Assembly (NCBI GenBank): GCA_024998645.1
Contig: JACOEJ010000008.1
Coordinates: forward strand, 3,272 to 47,974
Direction of reading: 5' to 3'
DNA from: Nitrospira sp.
GTDB taxonomy: Bacteria; Nitrospirota; Nitrospiria; Nitrospirales; Nitrospiraceae
Length of the DNA: 44,703 nucleotides
Of this stretch, positions 39,995 through 44,703 are shown one piece after another. The position numbers and the translations under genes were made by a program. The notes beneath the pieces were generated by a model that saw nothing but the letters and a program-made list of their open reading frames with translations, was not told the origin of the DNA and ran no database searches. Each line of letters starts with the position of its first letter. The stretch's first letter is position 1.

Positions 39995-41767
39995 TTATTC
40001 AGCCGACAGTAGTGGTTTGATAATTCTGAAACGCACTTCATCGGCCTGCGTGTAGGCGGATGTGCGTTCACCTGCGAATAAGCCGCAGCGGTAGAGACCT
40101 GGTGTCCAGCCTGTCTTAGGGGCAAGGAGTCGGAAGTAGCCGGACTGGTCATTCATGGCCATCATGACCTGGTCTTGTGCGATGGATGGTGCGTTGCCGC
40201 GAACCTCAGCCATTTCCAGAACGCAGTGAGCCGAGAGCGGGATGGCGTCGTACGAGGCCGACACGAGTCCGAACACCAGGTAGATCTCCGGTTGCGTGGA
40301 GGGGAACGTGTCATTCGGATTCAGCGGAATGAATTCGTGCGCGCCGGTTGGAAAATCGTCACGGATGACTTTGCCGGCAGGGATGACGAAGCGAAACCAG
40401 CTAAAGTCGGCGTCCCGGCCCATCAGGGAGGCCTGCGGGTCTAACGCCTTCTGTGGTTTCAGCCGTTCCAGAGCTTTTTCAAACAGGGCTTCTTCTGCCA
40501 GTGCCGAGGACGGGGATTTCTCGCCGGGCGGAGCGGGAGCCGCCGCCGCTTCCGCTGCTTTTATCCGGGCTAATTCGGGGACATGCGGACGAATTTTGTC
40601 GAGCCATCGGGCCAGTTTGTCTTTAGCGAGCACGCGTGTACCGGCGGGCAGTTGGACATCTTTGTTGTTCTGCTCAAACTCGACGGCGGTGTCGTAGAGT
40701 GTTTGAAAATGCACGAAGGCATCTTCCCACTGTTCTAATTCCACGAGACATTGGCCCATTCGAAAGACCGTATCGGCGTAGTCGTCTTCGCTGGGATTCA
40801 TGTTGAGCACGTTTCCAAAGATGGCCAAGGCCTCTTTACATCGTCCAAGCTGCATGAGGGTCAGCCCTAATTGATGAGTGGCCAGCGTGTCTCTGGGGTT
40901 GAGAGTCACAATCCGCCGGTAGATCGGCTCGGCTTCCTGGAACCGACCGGTCGAGAACAGTCTCCAGGCGTCGGCGCGAATGGCGGCCCATTCTTTCAGC
41001 TGTTGCTCGGTCGCATCCGGTGTGAGCGCCGGGGTAAAGCGGCGGCCTCGTTCCATCGATTCGTAATGTTGCGCGAGCTGGTTCTTGGCCGGGAGCTCCA
41101 ACGGAGAGCCCGGGGGCACGTTGTTGAGTACGTACTGCACGTCGGCATCGGCACCGCGATAGTCAAGAATGTCGAATCGCGCGCGAGCCATCGCGAGCCT
41201 CCAGCTGAGTAGTTCCGGCGCAAGGGCCACCGCTTTCTGATACGACTTCAGCGAATCCTCCAGGCGGTCGAGCTTGCGCAGTTCCTGGGCCAGCCGCAGG
41301 TGCACGAGCGGATTCTGAGGGTCGACCTCCGCGATGCGCTGTAGTTCGGCAAGAGATTCCTCCGCCCGGCCCCAGTGCATCAGGACACTCCATTTAGCCC
41401 AGCGGACGTCTAAGGCGGTCGGTTGTTGGGCGAGGGCGGTCTCGTAGGCCTGCACCGCCTCCTGAGGACCCCGGGCGGTAGCCAGAATATCGCCGCGCAA
41501 TTTATGGAGCGTGAGAGCCTGAGGGTGGTGATGAATCCCTTCTTCGATCAAATCGAGCGCCGGCACAATTGCGCCGCTGTCCCACACCGCTTTGGCTTGT
41601 TCCGCCAGGCGCTCAGGAGACACCTGCTGTGGATCCTGTGCCCATGAGGCCGTGGTTGTCGCGAAGAGCGCCGTGAGCCAGACAATCAGAAGTACGATCC
41701 CGTATCGGTATCGCAGCAGGGGGAATGTCTGAGGCCTGTGCCATACATCAGCGCTGTTTCCGAACAT
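39995..41767 (-). CDS. Secreted TPR-repeat protein
   Basis: The 590-residue protein has an N-terminal signal sequence (IVLLIVWLTALFATTTASWA). At least six TPR-like repeats lie in residues ~55-370, for example ALTLHKLRGDILATARGPQEA and PLVHLRLAQELRKLDRLEDSL. A helical linker with an Ala/Pro-rich part follows (400-435), and the last ~130 residues form a beta-rich domain with the segment AGKVIRDDFPTGAHEFIPLN. TPR arrays bind partner proteins. The C-terminal domain is unrecognised. GAGGAGTAGG lies just before ATG 41767. It is convergent with the CgeB-like gene, 30 bp apart. Confidence 0.85.
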   Translation of the reverse strand: MFGNSADVWHRPQTFPLLRYRYGIVLLIVWLTALFATTTASWAQDPQQVSPERLAEQAKAVWDSGAIVPALDLIEEGIHHHPQALTLHKLRGDILATARGPQEAVQAYETALAQQPTALDVRWAKWSVLMHWGRAEESLAELQRIAEVDPQNPLVHLRLAQELRKLDRLEDSLKSYQKAVALAPELLSWRLAMARARFDILDYRGADADVQYVLNNVPPGSPLELPAKNQLAQHYESMERGRRFTPALTPDATEQQLKEWAAIRADAWRLFSTGRFQEAEPIYRRIVTLNPRDTLATHQLGLTLMQLGRCKEALAIFGNVLNMNPSEDDYADTVFRMGQCLVELEQWEDAFVHFQTLYDTAVEFEQNNKDVQLPAGTRVLAKDKLARWLDKIRPHVPELARIKAAEAAAAPAPPGEKSPSSALAEEALFEKALERLKPQKALDPQASLMGRDADFSWFRFVIPAGKVIRDDFPTGAHEFIPLNPNDTFPSTQPEIYLVFGLVSASYDAIPLSAHCVLEMAEVRGNAPSIAQDQVMMAMNDQSGYFRLLAPKTGWTPGLYRCGLFAGERTSAYTQADEVRFRIIKPLLSAE

Positions 41768-42145
41768 CCTACTCCTCTAGGCTGGAGGTCGATGGTTCAA
41801 GATACACTGGGATTCTGTAATACACCACTGTGGGGGGCAGGATCGAAACGGCCTGGCTTATGAGAGACCGTGAGATTGAAAGGGATTCACCTTCCTTGGC
41901 GAAGTCACTCCGAAACGCTGTCGTGGTTCGATATGGCTCGGTGGATGGAGAGTAGGTGGTGTCGCAGGATGGCAGCCATCGTTTGACCCTGGTTCCCAGT
42001 TTGATAAGCTGGTCACGGGTGATGCGCTTTTTCTCATGAGTATAGAGAGGTGTTTGTTGAGACTTTCGACCGCTTGCGTAGCTTGTGAGGAGAATGTCCT
42101 CCGGCGAGATGACGATGACAGGGCTGATTCATGGGAGGCATGGCA
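41768..42145. other. 378 bp intergenic region upstream of galE
   Basis: No gene is supported. It separates the divergent TPR and galE genes and must contain both promoters. A possible galE promoter is TTGAGA (42057-42062), a 16-base spacer and TAGCTT (42079-42084), but it is weak. The galE ribosome site GGGAGG lies at its end. Confidence 0.4.
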
Positions 42146-43165
42146 ATGATTCTGATCACTGGCGGTGCCGGGTATATCGGGTCGCATACCTGTGTGGAGT
42201 TGCTGCAAGCAGGATTCGAGGTCACCGTTTTCGACAATTTCAGTAACAGCCACCCTGAAGCCTTGGCGCGCGTGCAGCGCATTACGGGAAAGCCTGTTCC
42301 GTTGGTCCGCGGCGACTGCCGCGATCGTGCTGCTCTGGTTGCCGCCTTGCGCGAGAGCAAGGCCACTGCGGTCATCCACTTTGCCGGGCTGAAGGCGGTG
42401 GGAGAATCGGTGCAACAGCCGCTCTCCTACTATGACAACAACGTGGTCGGTACCCTGCGATTGTTAGAGGCCATGGGTGAATGCGGGGTGAAGCGGTTGG
42501 TGTTCAGTTCGTCTGCCACCGTGTATGGCGATCCGCAACGGCTGCCGCTGACGGAGGATCATCCGCTCTCGGCGACCAACCCGTATGGCCGATCGAAGCT
42601 GATGGTCGAGGAGATTCTGCGCGACTTGCAGCGGAGCGATCAGTCCTGGCGACTCTGCATTTTACGGTATTTCAATCCGGTGGGGGCGCATGCCAGCGGC
42701 TTGATCGGGGAAGATCCCCGGGGTGTACCGAATAACTTGCTGCCTTTTGTGGCACAGGTCGCTGTGGGGAGACGGGCCAGTTTGAACGTCTGGGGCGGCG
42801 ATTATCCCACTCCTGACGGCACCGGAGTTCGAGACTACATTCATGTGGTGGATTTGGCTCTGGGTCATCTCAAGGCGTTGCAGGCGCTGGAGCGATCGAA
42901 GCAGATGACGGAGTGTTTGACGGTGAATTTGGGGACGGGGAACGGGTATAGCGTGCTGGAAATTGTGCGGGCGTTTGAGCGAGCCAGCGGGAAACCGGTT
43001 CCCTATCAGGTGGCGGCCCGGCGACCCGGCGACATCGCGTCCTGCTATGCCGACCCGAAACGGGCGTTGGCGCAATTGGACTGGTGTGCAGAACGGGGAC
43101 TGGATGTGATGTGTGCCGATGCCTGGCGCTGGCAAAGTACCAATCCAAATGGATATGCGGCGTGA
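42146..43165 (+). CDS. galE: UDP-glucose 4-epimerase
   Basis: The 339-residue protein is a typical GalE of the extended SDR family. The NAD-binding motif GGAGYIG is at 6-12, the catalytic Ser123 lies in SSSATVYGDP, and YxxxK is Tyr147-Lys151. Substrate-binding blocks NPYGRSK and RYFNPVGAH follow. It interconverts UDP-glucose and UDP-galactose for surface polysaccharide synthesis. The ATG at 42146 has GGGAGG about 9 bases upstream; two other in-frame ATGs at 42131 and 42140 are less well placed. The nearby CgeB-like glycosyltransferase may use its product. Confidence 0.95.
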   Translation: MILITGGAGYIGSHTCVELLQAGFEVTVFDNFSNSHPEALARVQRITGKPVPLVRGDCRDRAALVAALRESKATAVIHFAGLKAVGESVQQPLSYYDNNVVGTLRLLEAMGECGVKRLVFSSSATVYGDPQRLPLTEDHPLSATNPYGRSKLMVEEILRDLQRSDQSWRLCILRYFNPVGAHASGLIGEDPRGVPNNLLPFVAQVAVGRRASLNVWGGDYPTPDGTGVRDYIHVVDLALGHLKALQALERSKQMTECLTVNLGTGNGYSVLEIVRAFERASGKPVPYQVAARRPGDIASCYADPKRALAQLDWCAERGLDVMCADAWRWQSTNPNGYAA

Positions 43166-43306
43166 TGGTCCTTCAGGCCCTCATTTCTGCTGACAGACGC
43201 TTCTGCTTTACCGGTCGGTGCGCCTTGGAATAGTGGTGCTGGTCATAGGGGCAGTCGTGGTAGACTGGGCCCTATCGTCACTTCTGATTGGCCAGTCACG
43301 TTCCTC

Positions 43307-43771
43307 ATGTTCGACCTCATTCTTTACCAGCCTGAAATTCCTCCCAACACCGGCAATATCATCCGGCTCTGTGCGAACACGGGGGTTCGTCTGCATCTGG
43401 TGAAGCCGCTCGGTTTTTCGCTGGAGGATAAGCAACTATTGCGCGCCGGGTTGGACTATCACGAATTCGCCTCGCTCACCGTGCATGATAATTGGACGGC
43501 CTGTGCGGAACAGTTCGTAGATCGCCGGATCTTTGCGGCGTCGACTAAAGGGACGCGCCGCTATGACCTCAACGCCTATGCGTCAGGGGATGTCTTTCTC
43601 TTCGGCCCTGAAACTCGGGGGTTGCCGGTCGAACTCATCGAGGCGGTCCCTGAGGCTCAGCGCATTCGAGTGCCGATGAGGCCTGATAGCCGCAGTTTGA
43701 ATCTCTCCAATGCGGCGTCGGTGGTGATCTATGAGGCCTTGCGACAGACGGGATTCGAGGGGAGCCGATAG
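43307..43771 (+). CDS. trmL: tRNA (cytidine(34)-2'-O)-methyltransferase
   Basis: The 154-residue protein is a minimal SPOUT-class methyltransferase. It begins with the TrmL signature FDLILYQPEIPPNTGNIIRL and includes LVKPLGFSLEDKQLLRAGLDYH, FGPETRGLP, and a C-terminal knot segment MRPDSRSLNLSNAASVVIYEA. TrmL methylates the wobble nucleotide C34/cmnm5U34 of certain leucine tRNAs, using S-adenosylmethionine. Length and motifs agree fully with the family. The ATG at 43307 lacks a clear ribosome site. A possible extended -10 (TGgTAGACT) lies at 43258-43266. It is convergent with the J-domain protein gene, 18 bp away. Confidence 0.95.
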   Translation: MFDLILYQPEIPPNTGNIIRLCANTGVRLHLVKPLGFSLEDKQLLRAGLDYHEFASLTVHDNWTACAEQFVDRRIFAASTKGTRRYDLNAYASGDVFLFGPETRGLPVELIEAVPEAQRIRVPMRPDSRSLNLSNAASVVIYEALRQTGFEGSR

Positions 43772-43789
43772 TCTGGGATATGGCGCCTG

Positions 43790-44659
43790 TCAGACGTCGT
43801 TGTCGGCCAGGTAGCGTCCGAGCCCTTCCTGCTCAGCGTAGTAATAGGCATAGTGCAACGTCGCAAGATTGGCGACGCGTTCTTCCGCCTCGTCTCGATG
43901 CTCCGCATAAATAATCTGCAGCCCGAAGCGCGCGGTCAGCGCATCCAGGAAATCCAATAATCCGTTCTTGTGATATTGGCCCAGGCGCCCGCTGGCGAGG
44001 CGCTGAAAGAGCGCGCCTTCGATCACCAGGAAGCGATGGGGAATCTTGAGGAGCGGTTCCAGTTCGCGCATGAACCGCTGCCGGTTCCCCGAGGGGTTGG
44101 AGAAAATCGTATTGAGTTCCTCCGCCCGTTTGCGTTCAACACGAAAGATGTCCGGCGCTTCGGCAATGGCATAGTCGCCGGCCTGCAGAGTTTGGCGGGT
44201 TGTGCCGGCAATCCTGCTCAGGCCGGAAAATATGTAGGGCATGTGTTCGCGGTTGTCGACGAGGATGTGAATCGCCGGCACCGCGATCTTGGGCTGATTC
44301 TTTCGGGACAGCATGATCGGAAGGTGCGGTCCGCGTTGTTCGCTGCGCGATCTGGGCGGTGGCGATTGCGGGTGCACAGATGTAGTCGGGCGCGGCGGAG
44401 GAGTCGGGGACGCCGTGGTATGAGGGCGTACCGGCGTGGAACTGGTCGTGGCATCGTAGCGCTGGCGAGAAGTCGGATCGTTGAGCGTTTGATACGCTTG
44501 GTTGATCAAGGTCGTGCGGGCTTCGGCTTTGCGTTGCAGGACCGGAGCATGAGTGAATCGATCCGGATGCCATACTTGCAGTTGTTCGTGCCAGGCCTTT
44601 TTAATGTCTTCACTGGTGGCCGTGGTCGGCAGTTCGAGCACTTGATAGTACGTGAGCAT
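43790..44659 (-). CDS. J-domain protein fused to an ERCC4/XPF-type nuclease domain
   Basis: The 289-residue protein begins with a J domain (1-70) with the essential HPD motif (31-33 in VWHPDRF), the binding site for DnaK. A Pro/Thr/Ser-rich linker (72-118) follows. Residues ~130-250 form an ERCC4 nuclease domain: LVDNRE (Asp135), GDY (161-163) and VERKRAEEL (Glu175, Arg176, Lys177), corresponding to the GDx(n)ERKx3D signature of XPF/Mus81 nucleases, with Glu in place of the final Asp. The combination of a chaperone-recruiting domain with a structure-specific DNA endonuclease is unusual. It would act in the cytoplasm on DNA. The helix-hairpin-helix domain of XPF is not present. Confidence 0.85.
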   Translation of the reverse strand: MLTYYQVLELPTTATSEDIKKAWHEQLQVWHPDRFTHAPVLQRKAEARTTLINQAYQTLNDPTSRQRYDATTSSTPVRPHTTASPTPPPRPTTSVHPQSPPPRSRSEQRGPHLPIMLSRKNQPKIAVPAIHILVDNREHMPYIFSGLSRIAGTTRQTLQAGDYAIAEAPDIFRVERKRAEELNTIFSNPSGNRQRFMRELEPLLKIPHRFLVIEGALFQRLASGRLGQYHKNGLLDFLDALTARFGLQIIYAEHRDEAEERVANLATLHYAYYYAEQEGLGRYLADNDV

Positions 44660-44703
44660 GCGATTCCCCTGACAGGTTCTCTTTCGGGCGAGTGTAGCGG
44701 AGT

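Noticed and set aside
41858..42415. 185-codon minus-strand frame upstream of and across the galE start
   Set aside because: It overlaps the galE 5' end antisense, has no recognisable features and shows Ser/His/Arg-rich shadow composition.
1..44703. CRISPR arrays, rRNA genes, intact insertion sequences or integrases
   Set aside because: No regularly spaced repeats, rRNA-like segments, transposase or integrase motifs were seen on either strand.

Overview
The window is a 44.7 kb chromosomal segment of a GC-rich Gram-negative bacterium. The large number of secreted, lipoprotein and outer-membrane-efflux genes shows a diderm envelope. Several features resemble what I recall from Nitrospira (phylum Nitrospirota): a ~123 bp imperfect palindrome at 60-182, heptanucleotide-type repeats at gene starts, and the order PepSY protein, DUF2231 protein, OmpR regulator, histidine kinase. 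This assignment comes from memory of family patterns, not from a database search. I see no rRNA, tRNA, CRISPR array, intact insertion sequence or integrase.

Layout. 1-2654: gene tail, palindromic repeat, a seven-repeat beta-propeller protein, a cyclophilin and a lipoprotein. 2684-8948 (minus): a compact operon for a response regulator and a tripartite RND efflux pump (permease, adaptor, TolC). 8949-16031: a region that reads clearly more AT-rich than its flanks. It holds a DUF262 + HEPN gene pair (candidate defence or toxin module), a DsbA-like thioredoxin, a large Cys-rich lipoprotein, a small secreted protein and a broken nuclease-like gene. 16032-17555: a REC-PAS-PAS-PAS protein that seems to have lost its output domain. 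17748-21274: small secreted or membrane proteins of mostly unknown function. 21539-22200: a FitA/VapC-type toxin-antitoxin pair with a recognisable promoter. 22453-24290: a secreted protein and a DUF3365 haem-binding protein. 24748-26382: a PEP mutase fused to a nucleotidyltransferase (phosphonate biosynthesis).

27184-30882: two small membrane proteins converge on a two-component operon (PepSY, DUF2231, response regulator, kinase) whose upstream region carries hexamer repeats typical of an OmpR-family binding site. 31118-33125: GIY-YIG protein, aldose 1-epimerase-like protein and GNAT acetyltransferase. 33267-36694: a secreted HEAT-repeat protein, a secreted protein with an HExxH motif, and a divergent TMTC-like membrane glycosyltransferase with TPR. 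36704-38383: D,D-carboxypeptidase and a DUF4412-like protein. 38885-43771: CgeB-like glycosyltransferase, TPR protein, GalE and TrmL. 43790-44659: an unusual J-domain plus ERCC4-nuclease fusion.

The best candidates for something little described are the DUF262-HEPN pair, the HExxH/HEAT secreted pair, the J-domain-ERCC4 fusion and the PEP mutase-nucleotidyltransferase fusion without other phosphonate genes beside it.
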